Shown here: positions 44,023-54,806 of the stretch, one piece after another | Numbering within the stretch: the stretch's first letter is position 1 | Layout of the letters: every line of letters starts with the position of its first letter | Assembly (NCBI GenBank): GCA_028689655.1 | Contig: JAQVCT010000007.1 | Location: forward strand, 1-64,000 | Direction of reading: 5' to 3' | DNA: 64,000 nucleotides | Source of the DNA: Lachnospiraceae bacterium | Lineage (GTDB): Bacteria > Bacillota > Clostridia > Lachnospirales > Lachnospiraceae | Notes under the pieces: generated by a model | The model's database searches: none | What the model was told of the DNA's origin: nothing | The model's input: only the letters and a program-made list of their open reading frames with translations | Program-made: the position numbers and the translations under genes

Positions 44023-47000
44023 TTACAAATCGGTTTTCAGTTTAGTCACGGTGAAGACAAAGAAATCTGTGGTGGTCTCCGATGATTCGGTGCTGCTCTC
44101 ACCATGGGCTGTGACTTTCAGGTCCGCCTCTATGCGATAGTTGGTGAGGGATAATTTATCAGAGGATACATGGACCTTTAAGGCTCTGCTGATTGCATCC
44201 TTTCCTTTTATCTCATCCTTCGTAAAATTGTACACAATAGGTTGCTTATACTCCTGCTCGGTTCCTGTGCCTGTGCTGTCTGTATCTGTATAGGAAAGCT
44301 TGATATCACTTCCCGTATATTCATCAGGATAATTGGTCATGGTATCGGAACCTGATGCCTTCTTCTCATAGATATGGAATGTTACCGTGTAATCATAGGA
44401 TGCCCATTTTTCCACCACCGTTTCCTTCTCGCTGGCTGTGAGCTGCTCCAATATCTTAGAGAAGTCAAAAAGTGCGTTGAAATTTATGATATTAATCTTT
44501 TTGTCCTCCGCCAGAGAATAGGTATTGATTCCAAGCTCATTATTGTCGGCGGTCTTCAGTGCGAATCCCAGAGAAGATATGGAGCTTGCATTGATGGTGT
44601 CGCTGTATCGGTCCATACGATTATTGCTTCCCATAGGATAATCCTTATTGGCTGTGCGAAGCAGATCGATGAACGCTGTGTAAGTGTCCTCCAGATTAGA
44701 CAGATCCGCATTACCAAAAGTCAATCGAAGGTGCTTGGTAATCTTGGTATTTTGCCGAACATCACTGATCTGATAACTGCTGGCTGTATCTTTATAATAG
44801 TAGAATACGGAGCTGTCCTTCATGGTAGCCGATGCACTCCAGCTTCCATCCTCCTGACGGTAACTATAGTTGGTACCCTCCGGAAAACGCACACGATTGT
44901 TGCTGGAATCCTGGAGATAAAAAGCAAGATCCAGATATTTTCCCGTATTATTGCTGTCGATCATTTGGGGTTTACTGAGTTTCTCACTCCAGTACAGATC
45001 ATCTGCCGTAAGACTGTAGGTCATATCCACCTCCACTGCCCCATCCTTGCTGATGGTACTGGTATCCTTGATATCGGTAAGATCTTTTTCACCTTTTCCT
45101 TCGAACTGAATAGAAAGTCCCGGAATGGAGGTCAACTGAATATTCATTTTATTTGTTTTGACGGTCTTCGATTCCAATTCCGGTGTCAATACCAGATCCG
45201 TATGCAGTGAGTAAAGCTCTTTCTCCAGGCTCTCTACATTGGTAGGTTTCAGCACCGTCAGCAGATATTCTTCCACACCTGCATTTTCTGTCTGACCCCC
45301 ATCCACATCTGTGTATAGCATCTTACCCGCATTTTCCGTCCCTACATCAGGGAGGGCTTTTTCATTGATGGGAGAATCCACATAGGATTCCCCACTGCTG
45401 TTCTTAAAAGCCGTAAATGGGATAGCATCCCCCTCGGCGCCGGTTACCGTATAGTAATAGGGTATCTTGCCATGTGTCACATCCACCAGCAACAGCCTGG
45501 TTCCCTTTGCCAGCTTTTGAGATTCCACTGCGTTTTTAATAAGGTAGAAAGTCTTTCCCACCGTGACAGCATCTGATTGTTTCTTTCTGGCATTGCCATA
45601 GACATATTCAAAGTACAAGGTATAGTCACTGTCATTGGCCATAAGAATTTCACCACTCAGACCTGAATCAGAATCACGCATGGCATCCATGGAGGTGACC
45701 CTGCCACCCATAATACGGGCGTGAATATCCATGGTAATGATCTCCTCCACGAAGATGGGCAAATGATAGGTCTGGCTGTGCACAACATCTCCATCCTTCC
45801 ATGAATATACATAGGTCAATTCCGTATAAGACGTATAAGATATACTGCCATCACGTCTTACACTATCATAGCTGTTATAGGTAAATTCATATTTGTTTCC
45901 ATTTTTCGCTACATTGATACTGGGCTTTGTACCGTCTGGTGCATCCGTACCGGTTCCCGCTCCTGTACCTGAAACCCATTCTTTTGCTGTGGCTTTCACG
46001 TCAAGGATTTCCATATCAGAGGCTGTCCGTCCTGCCACATTTGTCATAATATCTGACATACGTGTCACAATATCCTGCAAGGTTCCATTTTCAGCTTTGT
46101 ATACCAGAATAGGCATTCCGATTCCTTCATAAGTAGCATGATAAGCCTTATCAAAGCTGTCCAAAGCCAAATCTTCCTTTGAATCTGTAGCATCTGTTGT
46201 CTTCTTATCCAGACGATAACTGTTCCACAGATCCTCTACACTGCCAGGTGATGCATCTGCAATCGCCGCATCATACTTTGCCTTCATATAAGCCACTGTA
46301 GCAGCTGCATCCATATTCATCGCGGTCCTGCCATCTGTGATACCTGACCCATCACCATAGAGAATATGACAGTTGCTGCGGTATGCATAGGCATCGGTTT
46401 CCGTACTAACACGTCCCACATCCACCACCGGACGATTGACTCCGGTATCAAATGTCACAGCCCCCGGCTGCATCATATAGATCTGACACCGGGCATCGGT
46501 TGTCTGATCTAATCCTATGAGGGTTCCCACGTTATAGCCATAGGTATCCGCATATGACTTTGTCAGTTCATATCGCTTTCCTGCCAGGCCACTTGGGGTA
46601 TCTTCCAGATGAAACCCTTTGGTTAATAATAATCCTGCTGTATTTCCAATAATCTTTACGGGATCTGATTCTTTTTCCCTAAATCCAATTTTATTACCCT
46701 GGAGTGTATATCCATCTATATAGATCTTTCCCGTCCTATTCTTATAGACTCTTCCTGCGATACCGCCGGCTCCACACAATTTTTCCTTATCCGTAAGGGT
46801 TGCTCCCCCACTTCTGATGTAGATGGTATTCTTAGAAAGTGTAGTGGCATATAATTTGAGCACGCCTCCACCATTCATCAGTCCTGTAACACCGCCTGCG
46901 TTTCCTTCCTTTTTTTCACCACCGCACTCATATACTGCACCTGTTATGGTACAACCTTCTATGCGCAGTCCATTCAGTCTGACGGAATTTCCATTTTTTA

Positions 47001-50000
47001 TATCGCCCATGGCACCTCCGGCATTTCTGGCGGATATGGTAACGTCTTTGATCAGATTCACCGAGGTATTATCCGTGACATCATTCAGCGCACTTGCTCC
47101 ACCATTGGCAAATTGTCCACACAGCCCTCCTGCCATGTAGTCAGAGTCAATGGTTCCACCACTCACCGTGATTCCCTGGAGACGGAATGATCCTTTGTTA
47201 TATCCGAAGATACCACCTGCCTGCTTTCCTGTAACCACATTTCCTTCTGCTGTAAGCTTATTATAATAATCCGTGCCTGCTGATCCAGATTCCGCCCCAA
47301 TGAGAGCCTCACTATAACCAATGATACCCCCTGCTGCCAGATAATTATGATCTTGGTTCTTTCCTTCATTTTTGGGTGCGATGATCACGGAATCAGAAGT
47401 TCTAATGTTGGTATCCCTTGTAAATATGATATCCGCTTTCGCAACGCCCACGATACCCCCGGCACTGACAATGGCAGTATCAGAAGCATTGGCTCTCTTC
47501 GCCTCCATGGCCACATTCACAACCGAACATTTCTTCATGGTCAACGTGTTCGTCTCATTCCATCCTGCGATGCCACCCACACCCATATCTTGTGTTTTCT
47601 TATCTGACCCTGAGGCTTGCAGGGAACATGCAGCATTCTCTATATCAATTGGATTTGCAGTTGGATTTTTAGATCCCTTTACTTCCACACCAGATATGGT
47701 CATGATATGTGTATTTTTGCCCAGGATTCCTCCCAGTCCATTGCTGTCCGTCCCTTTTCCATTATCTATTTCTTCTATTTTAATATCCTGAACAGAACAA
47801 TTGGTAATACTGCTGGTTTTTCCGTTTTCGGCATACCCAATCACACCGCCAAGATTTACGCCCCCCTTCACCATGGTACCAGCAACGATTGCATCGCTTA
47901 TGGCATTCTTATTTCCTCTGGTATTGCCGATCAGTCCCCCTGCGTTCTTGGTCCCCTGGATGGAGCTGTTACTGATCATGATCTTGTTCGTGGTATTATC
48001 AAGATCCGTATCAGTTCCCTTGATGGTAACGCTGGAGGCTGACTCCGCGATTCCCACCAGACCACCGGCATTTCCAATCTCATCTTCATTTCTACCCGTC
48101 ATGGTACCTGCTGTGCTTACAGTAAGATACGCTCCCTGACAATCTATCATCGTCAGTACCGTATTGCCACTCACCACTTCCCCCACGAATCCGCCCACAC
48201 TTCCTGTACCGGATATCTGCACCCTGGCCGTTTCTGAAGTTCCCGTCACGGAGCAAGCCTCAATGGTCACATTGGGACCATTCCACACATCTCCCATGAT
48301 GGCACCTGCCATACCGATTCGGTTGCCCTGGCTCTTTCCAATAGAAAAGTCCGCACCCATATTGATCTGTTTGAAGCGAAAATATCCTGGGCTCTCTACT
48401 CTGGCTGCCACACCTGCTGCATCTACATACACACCCTCAGCATTCTGTGCATCCGCATCCACTGTACCACTGAGTGTAAAGTTCCCTATCGTATAACATG
48501 TTTCCTCACTATTACTGAGATTCCCATTCAAGGGAGCCTGTATTGTATTAAAAAGTCCAACTCTCTTAACTGTAATGGCATCTCCAGCCAAAGTTTTCCT
48601 CACCATCTCTATCTTGATGGTATTTCCTGCCCCATCAAAATTTCCACGGAAGGTTCCGCCACAGTTATTGCCAAGATCATACAGGGAGCCGATTCCTCTG
48701 AATGCCTTACCGAAGCCTGTCAGATCATATACGGCAGGTGTCGTCTCCTTTTTCAGAGACCACGTGGTGCGATATGCTTTCCCATCCAACAGATCCGTGA
48801 CATTCCATATACTGTAACCATTTGCAGACAGGTACCCTGTATAATCTGTCGTGGTAGTCCCTGATATTCCCATATATTGATACAGATAGGGATACGCATA
48901 TGCTTTGCTGTACTTGTCCGCCTCTGCCGTGCCTGTCTTGTACTTCATCACATTATCATAGGAAGCGACATCGATATAATCTGCATCATTTTCTAACGTA
49001 GTTCCTATATCTTTATAGGATGCCTTACGGCTTCTGGATTTATTATCATAAGCGCTGGCATAGTTAGAGCCTGTGGATGGGCATATATTCAGCGCATCTG
49101 CATTTAATGCCATGGACAATACCTGTATCATCGCTGCATTGGGTAATGTTACTGCGATTGTTCCAGCGTCCTTATCCGCGGTTGTTGTCATAGGTGTCTG
49201 ACTCTTCAGATAAGTTCCATTGACAATATCATATCCCGGTGCTGCCACCAGATTATCTGCACCGCCTGTTCGAACGGTCTGCCAGACAGGGTTTGTGGTA
49301 TCTGTGCCACTATCACACAGCGCATATCCATCTTCCACTTTACCGATGAGGGCACCGCAATAGAGATAATTTGCATTGATTCGCTGACCGCCATTCTCAT
49401 ATAAAGTAAAGGACTTTACGGAATCTGCTGTTACATTTCGCAGAATCACACCGCCCTTTTTCACCTTGCCTACGTAACCACCCACTGTGGATACCGTATT
49501 CATCACTTTAAAATGGGTGCCCACTGTCACATTGTCGATGATATTATCTCCACCCAGTACACAGCCAATGACACCGCCGCCAGCCTGATTGATCCTGGCC
49601 AGTGCATTCACCCGCGCCGTTTCCCCATCACCTGTTGTGGCACCTGTGATGATCTTCATATCCTTCACCACTGCACCCTTGGCATATTGGATAAAGCCAT
49701 AGGTATTATATTCCTTATTGGTAGATTTATCCGGCAAAGTAACAGTATAGATATTACTTCCTTTTTTGCCATACCACACGCCTGTGAAGGGTCTGGTCTC
49801 CGTGCCAAATCCCACGAAATCATCCGCAATGATCTTATAGGTACCTGAGTTGATCCCTGATAAATCAATGTCACTGCCCAGTTGAAAATATGCGTGGCTC
49901 AGTTCCTCCGGTGTTGGAAAAGCGTTCCCTGCCGCTCCCGGGAATGTGCGAACATCCGCTGCTCCGGTTCCTGTGAATGTATTATCTTCTATCTTCTTTT

Positions 50001-53000
50001 CGACTTTATGTTTCACACTGCAAAAGCTGCTGTCATCTCCAGGCTTTATAATGCTCCAGCCCTCATAAAAGTCCTTGTACTGATAAGTATCCACAGTGTT
50101 TCCTTTATCATTCATAAAGCGGTACAGCGTCAGGAACTGCTTGGCATTTTCGATGATATAGGGGTCTTCATAGGTTCCACACCCCTTCAATATATCCCCC
50201 GCCTTGGGATTGACATCTATTTTTTTTACCCTATATACATAGGGTTTATAATCCGTATTCTTAATATTCATGGTAGATAATACTTGCTTACTGTTGTCCT
50301 GGAACTCTGTCAAGTCGTCCAGTTCCTCTCCGTAGGTTACCGTATCTGCTTGCGCCTCCGCTTTCGTAAAGAGATATAATCCGGAACCGTTATTGAGACT
50401 TGCCTGATCGGTATACTGGTAGTTATAGATAAAGGAGGCATATGCCAGAACATTGGTATTATGCTCCTTTCCACCAGCCGCATCCTTCTCATCAGCAATC
50501 TTCATATTGGTAAATCGAAGAATCAGATTCTTCTCATCCCAACCGCCCGCTTCTCCAATGAGTGCCGCTGCCACTTTCGTAGTACCATTGGTATATCCCG
50601 TCATGGATATCTGGTCAAAGGTCGTCTTTCCCCAGAAAATCTTGGAGATCAGAAGTCCGCATTGCCCATTTTCTCTGGTATAATTATCCACCTTGACCCC
50701 ATCTAACACAATATTGTTGATCTCGTTTGGTTTATCCATGGCCGTGGGGGTGAGATTGCCACCGACCAAAGCACCTGTCTCGATTCCCATGTTGCATACG
50801 GTTCCCTGGAACGTTAAGCCTGATACCGTAATACTTTTTGGCTCAAAGAGGAGTCCTCCCTGCATACGATAATGCTGGCTGTTCCCGTCCTGATTTTTCA
50901 GATCCCACTGGCGCACCATCTCCGCGTCGTAGCATAAAGTCGCATTATTGATTCCATTGTAAGTACAGTTGGAGGAATAGGGGGTGGGGTAGACACTCAC
51001 TTTCCCCATATCCAATGTACCGGAAAAGGTATACTGCTCCCCATTAAACCCCTGCATATTCCCTGCATAATAGGGGCGGAATGTATCCCGCACTCTGCCT
51101 TCCTTGGCAATATGGCTCACGTTCCACAGGAGTACCTTCGACACATTGTCCAGCAGCCCTGGTATACCTGCGATTTGATTATCAGGATTGACCACGCGAT
51201 TCTTTCCATTGTAGCCACCCGTACCCTGTATCTGTGTCCCTGTGACTCCATCTCCCTCCGCCTCAAGATGCTGAAGGAGATCATAGAAATACAGAGTCCT
51301 TCCATTCCTGGCACCCTTGTCAATCACTTTATTCTCATAATGATAGGCAGGAAAACTGCTGCCCCTTTTAGATAAGGAAACGATACCGGAGGACTGTGAA
51401 CCATCCTCCCTGGTCTTTCCTGCCACCTCATCAAAGTTCGCACCATAGCCCGTAAGCGTACATCCTGTACTGTCATAATCTATCACTTCCAGTACCAGAT
51501 TCTGTGCATTTTGTATGAGCAGTGCGCAATTCGGTTTTCCTGCTTTATCTGTTATTTTCAGGCCGTTAAGCGCCACTGTATCCAGGATCAGCCTTGATCC
51601 ATTGTCCTGATTGGTAACGGTATGCAGTAGTGCGCCGTAGGTTCCGGATACCTGATACGCTGCACCTGTATCTGCGACTTTGACATTTTCTATTTTTCCT
51701 TTTGTCTTTTCCCATTGTTTTCCCAGGAAGCCACCCACATCTCCCCCCTGTGTACTGGAAATGCTGCCCCCAAGGGTGATATTCTGCAATCCAACCTCTG
51801 CATGCTCCATACTGGTGATGAATCCGCTGAACTTATCCGTACTATCTGCGGTCATGGTGGCTCCCAGGGTGATATCTGTTCCCTTCACGGTAAATTCTGT
51901 ATTCCCTGTCTCCTGATAAAATACGCCGCCGATTCCACCTGTACAGGTATTCGTGAAGGTGGTAGTTACCTTAATATTCTCAAGTGTCACACCACTTCCC
52001 ACGGATTGATAGGCGAGGGCACCTGTTCCATTTACATTTGCTATAGTTCCCGTCAGGGTAAGATTGGAGAATTTTGCCGTATCTGCCGTCCCGCCGATGG
52101 TAGAGAACAGTCCGATCCGTTCCCGCTTTACCGCTATATCTTTGGTAATGGTGGCTCCGGATGCCGGACCTGTGAGAGAACCCGTAAATGCATCTGCTGC
52201 ACGCTCTGTATCACTCCTATTCAAGGTCACGATCCCCGTGGTGTCATAGGAAAGATTCACATCCCCTGTGACACTGTAGTTTCCCGCTAACAGATCTGCT
52301 GCCGTAGCCCCTGAAAATGAACCCAGCCCAAATGTGCCCTGGGTATTTAACGCCATTGCTAATGTTTCAAAATCTGCAACGCTTGTCAATTGATAGGCAC
52401 CGTCCGCATCAGATACCTTCCCATTCACCGTTCCAACCTTTTCTAAAGTCCCATCCCCTATGAGACGTCCTGATCCCACTGTTTGATTCCGGTACACGCC
52501 AGCCGTGGCACCGATCTCCTCCAGATCATGATTCTCATTGGGCAGAACGAGCTGTGCTGTATCATCCAGTTTCCCCTCCACACCGTAGAGGTAGATCAAT
52601 GCCTGTGTCTGTTTTCCTGCCACATAGCCTGCCGTGCCACCTGAGATATTGGTTGACCCAATGGTCACTTTCTCCTTTAGCTCCAGCGCAGAACCACTTT
52701 CCGCATTTCCCAGAATCCCCCCTGTTGCCGTGCTGCCGTTAATGGTTCCATTGATTGTGGTCTCTTTTAACTGGCAGTGTGCCCCGGAATCCAGATTTCC
52801 TATGACACCCCCTGCATTTGATCCTGTAATCCCGGCACCACTGTCTACCGTGACTGCCGGGATTCCCATGCTCTGCTTCACATGACCCACTACGCCGCCT
52901 GATGCTCCTGACCCGGTTACGGTTGCCTGTACCACAATCTTATTGATATCCATGGTACAGCCCTCTGCCTCGCCCACCAGACCGCCAGCCCCTTTATTTC

Positions 53001-54678
53001 CTGTAATCCTTCCCGTAATGGTAAGGGTATCCTTACCACTGCCAAGCTTAATCTTGGTGCCCGCTCCCGCCAGACCCACCAGTCCGCCGTTACATCCATC
53101 ACCTGCCACCTCAGCTCTTAATGTCTCTGCGTCCACAGTCAATGTGCCCGCACCGTCGGATTCTGTGAGTTTTCCAGCCAGTGTACCGCCATAGCCGTCG
53201 CCATTTGCCGTTACCGTCATACCATTGCTGATACCTGCATCCTCTGGATTCCATGTATAATTACCCTGGATCTCCCCGAAAAATCTTCCCGCCGCTGTTG
53301 TTCCAGTGACTGATCCGCTCATCGTCACGTCACTGCAAGTCAGCGTGGCTCCGTTCTGCATACAGCCAAAGAGTCCCCCTGCCGTTGCTCCCTTCACGGT
53401 AAGATCCGAGATCGTGATCTTATCCAGCTTCACAGTGCTGTTCCCTGAGACATTTCCTGCAATAGCGCCTGTAGCAGAACCTCCACCGTCACAGGTTCCC
53501 TTCAATGTAATGTCAGAAATTACAGTCTCCGTACTGCCCCCTACGATATTTGCTGCGATTGCTGCCTGTCCCGATGTGACATTTATCTCAAAGTGATGGA
53601 TATCAGCGCCCTCACCCAGGTAAGCAAATAATGGTTTATCTGTGGTAAAGGTAACACCGGAGTCAAAGGCACAGTACATCTCACCCTTAAAAGGAAAGGC
53701 TTCTGTTCCAAAACCCTGAAAGTCGTCTATGGTACTCAAATCCCATACACCTGCAGAACCACTTGGGGGAGATGCGATTCCAAATCGATAACCGGCAAAA
53801 TCATTTGTTTCACATAGCTTCTGTAACGCTATAAAGTCTTCCGGTGTATTCAATATATTTTCTTTGTCCGGTGAAATTGTATCCGCAAGAGACATCATCA
53901 TGATCTCATTTTCAGAGACCGTATCCCCCGGCAATATCTTCCCTGCATTCATGTTTTCCAGTAAGTCTGTACTGTCTATATTGTCTATATTGTCTATATT
54001 GTCTATATTGTCTATATTGTCTATATTATCTATATTGCCTGTGTTGTCGGTACTACCTGTGTTGTCTGCATTTCCTGCGTTATCTATATTTCCCGTACTG
54101 CCTATATTTCCTGTGTCACCTGTATTTTCTGTGTTATCCGTATTTCCTGTATTTCCTGTGTTGTCGGTATTGCCCGTGTTTCCTGCATTATCCGTGTTTC
54201 CTGTATTTCCTGTATTATCCGTATTTCCTGCATTATCTGTATTGCCTATATTACCTGTATTTCCTGCATTATCTGTATTGCCCGTATTGCCTGTCTTATC
54301 CGTATTACCATTATTTCCCGTACTGCCTGTATTTCCGTTGCCTGTATTATCCGTATTATCTTTATTTCCCGTATTGCCTGAGTTGTCCGTATTGCCCGTT
54401 TTATCTGTGTTGCCTGTTTTTCCTGTGTCACCTGTTTTACTGGCATTATCGACATTTCCTGTGTTGCCTGTTTTACTGGCATTATGGGTATTGCCTGTAT
54501 TTCCTGTATTACCCGTTTTCACTTCCATGGATTTCGATATTTCTGACATATCTGTCAGTTCTTTTTGCGTAGTGGAGGACGCCCAGACTGATAGCTGGTT
54601 CCCGCTGTCCTGCACAATATTCATAATCAGAGTAAGGCTCATCAGTAACGCAATTAGCCGCATCCATCTTGCTCTCAT
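44023..54678 (-). CDS. Giant secreted beta-helix-like surface protein, 3551 residues
   Basis: Signal peptide (MRLIALLMSLTLIMNIVQDS...VWASS), then a flexible Gly/Asn/Thr/Asp tract (residues about 54-237, e.g. GNTGNTDNAGNTGN and NIDNIDNIDN) coded by 9-bp DNA repeats. About 2400 residues of repeated short strands follow, with GGLVG/GGVVG/GGLIG turns (GLVGEAEGCTMDINKIVV, GGVVGHVKQ, AGGLIGNTRGNKNAISDAIV). This resembles GLUG-type or other right-handed beta-helix adhesins. The last 900 residues are non-repetitive beta-rich domains (VYSWKDGDVVHSQTYHLPIF; LDLAFYLQDSSNNRVRFPEG), ending FFVFTVTKLKTDL. No LPXTG/sortase signal or C-terminal TM is seen, so retention must come from another route, perhaps the co-encoded TasA-like proteins. 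It is the last gene of the operon. Confidence 0.9.
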   Translation of the reverse strand: MRARWMRLIALLMSLTLIMNIVQDSGNQLSVWASSTTQKELTDMSEISKSMEVKTGNTGNTGNTHNASKTGNTGNVDNASKTGDTGKTGNTDKTGNTDNSGNTGNKDNTDNTGNGNTGSTGNNGNTDKTGNTGNTDNAGNTGNIGNTDNAGNTDNTGNTGNTDNAGNTGNTDNTGNTGNTDNTENTGDTGNIGSTGNIDNAGNADNTGSTDNTGNIDNIDNIDNIDNIDNIDNIDSTDLLENMNAGKILPGDTVSENEIMMMSLADTISPDKENILNTPEDFIALQKLCETNDFAGYRFGIASPPSGSAGVWDLSTIDDFQGFGTEAFPFKGEMYCAFDSGVTFTTDKPLFAYLGEGADIHHFEINVTSGQAAIAANIVGGSTETVISDITLKGTCDGGGSATGAIAGNVSGNSTVKLDKITISDLTVKGATAGGLFGCMQNGATLTCSDVTMSGSVTGTTAAGRFFGEIQGNYTWNPEDAGISNGMTVTANGDGYGGTLAGKLTESDGAGTLTVDAETLRAEVAGDGCNGGLVGLAGAGTKIKLGSGKDTLTITGRITGNKGAGGLVGEAEGCTMDINKIVVQATVTGSGASGGVVGHVKQSMGIPAVTVDSGAGITGSNAGGVIGNLDSGAHCQLKETTINGTINGSTATGGILGNAESGSALELKEKVTIGSTNISGGTAGYVAGKQTQALIYLYGVEGKLDDTAQLVLPNENHDLEEIGATAGVYRNQTVGSGRLIGDGTLEKVGTVNGKVSDADGAYQLTSVADFETLAMALNTQGTFGLGSFSGATAADLLAGNYSVTGDVNLSYDTTGIVTLNRSDTERAADAFTGSLTGPASGATITKDIAVKRERIGLFSTIGGTADTAKFSNLTLTGTIANVNGTGALAYQSVGSGVTLENIKVTTTFTNTCTGGIGGVFYQETGNTEFTVKGTDITLGATMTADSTDKFSGFITSMEHAEVGLQNITLGGSISSTQGGDVGGFLGKQWEKTKGKIENVKVADTGAAYQVSGTYGALLHTVTNQDNGSRLILDTVALNGLKITDKAGKPNCALLIQNAQNLVLEVIDYDSTGCTLTGYGANFDEVAGKTREDGSQSSGIVSLSKRGSSFPAYHYENKVIDKGARNGRTLYFYDLLQHLEAEGDGVTGTQIQGTGGYNGKNRVVNPDNQIAGIPGLLDNVSKVLLWNVSHIAKEGRVRDTFRPYYAGNMQGFNGEQYTFSGTLDMGKVSVYPTPYSSNCTYNGINNATLCYDAEMVRQWDLKNQDGNSQHYRMQGGLLFEPKSITVSGLTFQGTVCNMGIETGALVGGNLTPTAMDKPNEINNIVLDGVKVDNYTRENGQCGLLISKIFWGKTTFDQISMTGYTNGTTKVAAALIGEAGGWDEKNLILRFTNMKIADEKDAAGGKEHNTNVLAYASFIYNYQYTDQASLNNGSGLYLFTKAEAQADTVTYGEELDDLTEFQDNSKQVLSTMNIKNTDYKPYVYRVKKIDVNPKAGDILKGCGTYEDPYIIENAKQFLTLYRFMNDKGNTVDTYQYKDFYEGWSIIKPGDDSSFCSVKHKVEKKIEDNTFTGTGAADVRTFPGAAGNAFPTPEELSHAYFQLGSDIDLSGINSGTYKIIADDFVGFGTETRPFTGVWYGKKGSNIYTVTLPDKSTNKEYNTYGFIQYAKGAVVKDMKIITGATTGDGETARVNALARINQAGGGVIGCVLGGDNIIDNVTVGTHFKVMNTVSTVGGYVGKVKKGGVILRNVTADSVKSFTLYENGGQRINANYLYCGALIGKVEDGYALCDSGTDTTNPVWQTVRTGGADNLVAAPGYDIVNGTYLKSQTPMTTTADKDAGTIAVTLPNAAMIQVLSMALNADALNICPSTGSNYASAYDNKSRSRKASYKDIGTTLENDADYIDVASYDNVMKYKTGTAEADKYSKAYAYPYLYQYMGISGTTTTDYTGYLSANGYSIWNVTDLLDGKAYRTTWSLKKETTPAVYDLTGFGKAFRGIGSLYDLGNNCGGTFRGNFDGAGNTIKIEMVRKTLAGDAITVKRVGLFNTIQAPLNGNLSNSEETCYTIGNFTLSGTVDADAQNAEGVYVDAAGVAARVESPGYFRFKQINMGADFSIGKSQGNRIGMAGAIMGDVWNGPNVTIEACSVTGTSETARVQISGTGSVGGFVGEVVSGNTVLTMIDCQGAYLTVSTAGTMTGRNEDEIGNAGGLVGIAESASSVTIKGTDTDLDNTTNKIMISNSSIQGTKNAGGLIGNTRGNKNAISDAIVAGTMVKGGVNLGGVIGYAENGKTSSITNCSVQDIKIEEIDNGKGTDSNGLGGILGKNTHIMTISGVEVKGSKNPTANPIDIENAACSLQASGSDKKTQDMGVGGIAGWNETNTLTMKKCSVVNVAMEAKRANASDTAIVSAGGIVGVAKADIIFTRDTNIRTSDSVIIAPKNEGKNQDHNYLAAGGIIGYSEALIGAESGSAGTDYYNKLTAEGNVVTGKQAGGIFGYNKGSFRLQGITVSGGTIDSDYMAGGLCGQFANGGASALNDVTDNTSVNLIKDVTISARNAGGAMGDIKNGNSVRLNGLRIEGCTITGAVYECGGEKKEGNAGGVTGLMNGGGVLKLYATTLSKNTIYIRSGGATLTDKEKLCGAGGIAGRVYKNRTGKIYIDGYTLQGNKIGFREKESDPVKIIGNTAGLLLTKGFHLEDTPSGLAGKRYELTKSYADTYGYNVGTLIGLDQTTDARCQIYMMQPGAVTFDTGVNRPVVDVGRVSTETDAYAYRSNCHILYGDGSGITDGRTAMNMDAAATVAYMKAKYDAAIADASPGSVEDLWNSYRLDKKTTDATDSKEDLALDSFDKAYHATYEGIGMPILVYKAENGTLQDIVTRMSDIMTNVAGRTASDMEILDVKATAKEWVSGTGAGTGTDAPDGTKPSINVAKNGNKYEFTYNSYDSVRRDGSISYTSYTELTYVYSWKDGDVVHSQTYHLPIFVEEIITMDIHARIMGGRVTSMDAMRDSDSGLSGEILMANDSDYTLYFEYVYGNARKKQSDAVTVGKTFYLIKNAVESQKLAKGTRLLLVDVTHGKIPYYYTVTGAEGDAIPFTAFKNSSGESYVDSPINEKALPDVGTENAGKMLYTDVDGGQTENAGVEEYLLTVLKPTNVESLEKELYSLHTDLVLTPELESKTVKTNKMNIQLTSIPGLSIQFEGKGEKDLTDIKDTSTISKDGAVEVDMTYSLTADDLYWSEKLSKPQMIDSNNTGKYLDLAFYLQDSSNNRVRFPEGTNYSYRQEDGSWSASATMKDSSVFYYYKDTASSYQISDVRQNTKITKHLRLTFGNADLSNLEDTYTAFIDLLRTANKDYPMGSNNRMDRYSDTINASSISSLGFALKTADNNELGINTYSLAEDKKINIINFNALFDFSKILEQLTASEKETVVEKWASYDYTVTFHIYEKKASGSDTMTNYPDEYTGSDIKLSYTDTDSTGTGTEQEYKQPIVYNFTKDEIKGKDAISRALKVHVSSDKLSLTNYRIEADLKVTAHGESSTESSETTTDFFVFTVTKLKTDL
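53965..54520 (-). repeat. 9-bp coding repeats in the giant gene
   Basis: 53977-54036 holds consecutive perfect or near-perfect copies of the plus-strand unit TCTATATTG (coding N-I-D). The rest to 54520 is a patchwork of 9-bp units such as CCTGTATTT and CCGTATTGC coding Gly-Asn-Thr or Asp-Asn-Thr. All units are multiples of three, so copy changes keep the frame and only alter linker length. Confidence 0.92.
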
Positions 54679-54711
54679 ATCGTTCTCTTAATATTTCATA
54701 CATTTATCTTG

Positions 54712-54800
54712 TGAATTATTTCTGGGTTTATCTCAGTGTCTATCTCTATGTTTATCTCTATGTTTATTTCTATATTTATTTCTGGGTTTATCTCTGGATT
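54712..54800 (-). repeat. 12-bp tandem repeats upstream of the giant gene
   Basis: Plus-strand units TTTATCTCTATG, TTTATTTCTATA and TTTATTTCTGGG repeat about seven times in the 128-bp gap before the giant gene. No open frame is seen. Similar in kind to the cps spacer repeats. Confidence 0.85.
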
Positions 54801-54806
54801 TCCTTT

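Noticed and set aside
44023..54678. Sortase-anchored or S-layer protein
   Set aside because: No LPXTG, hydrophobic tail or SLH repeats at the C-terminus.
53864..54691. Long plus-strand open frame with Val/Pro/Ser/Leu repeats opposite the giant gene
   Set aside because: It is the antisense reading of the 9-bp repeats; there is no ribosome site and the minus-strand gene has a signal peptide and continues for 10 kb.
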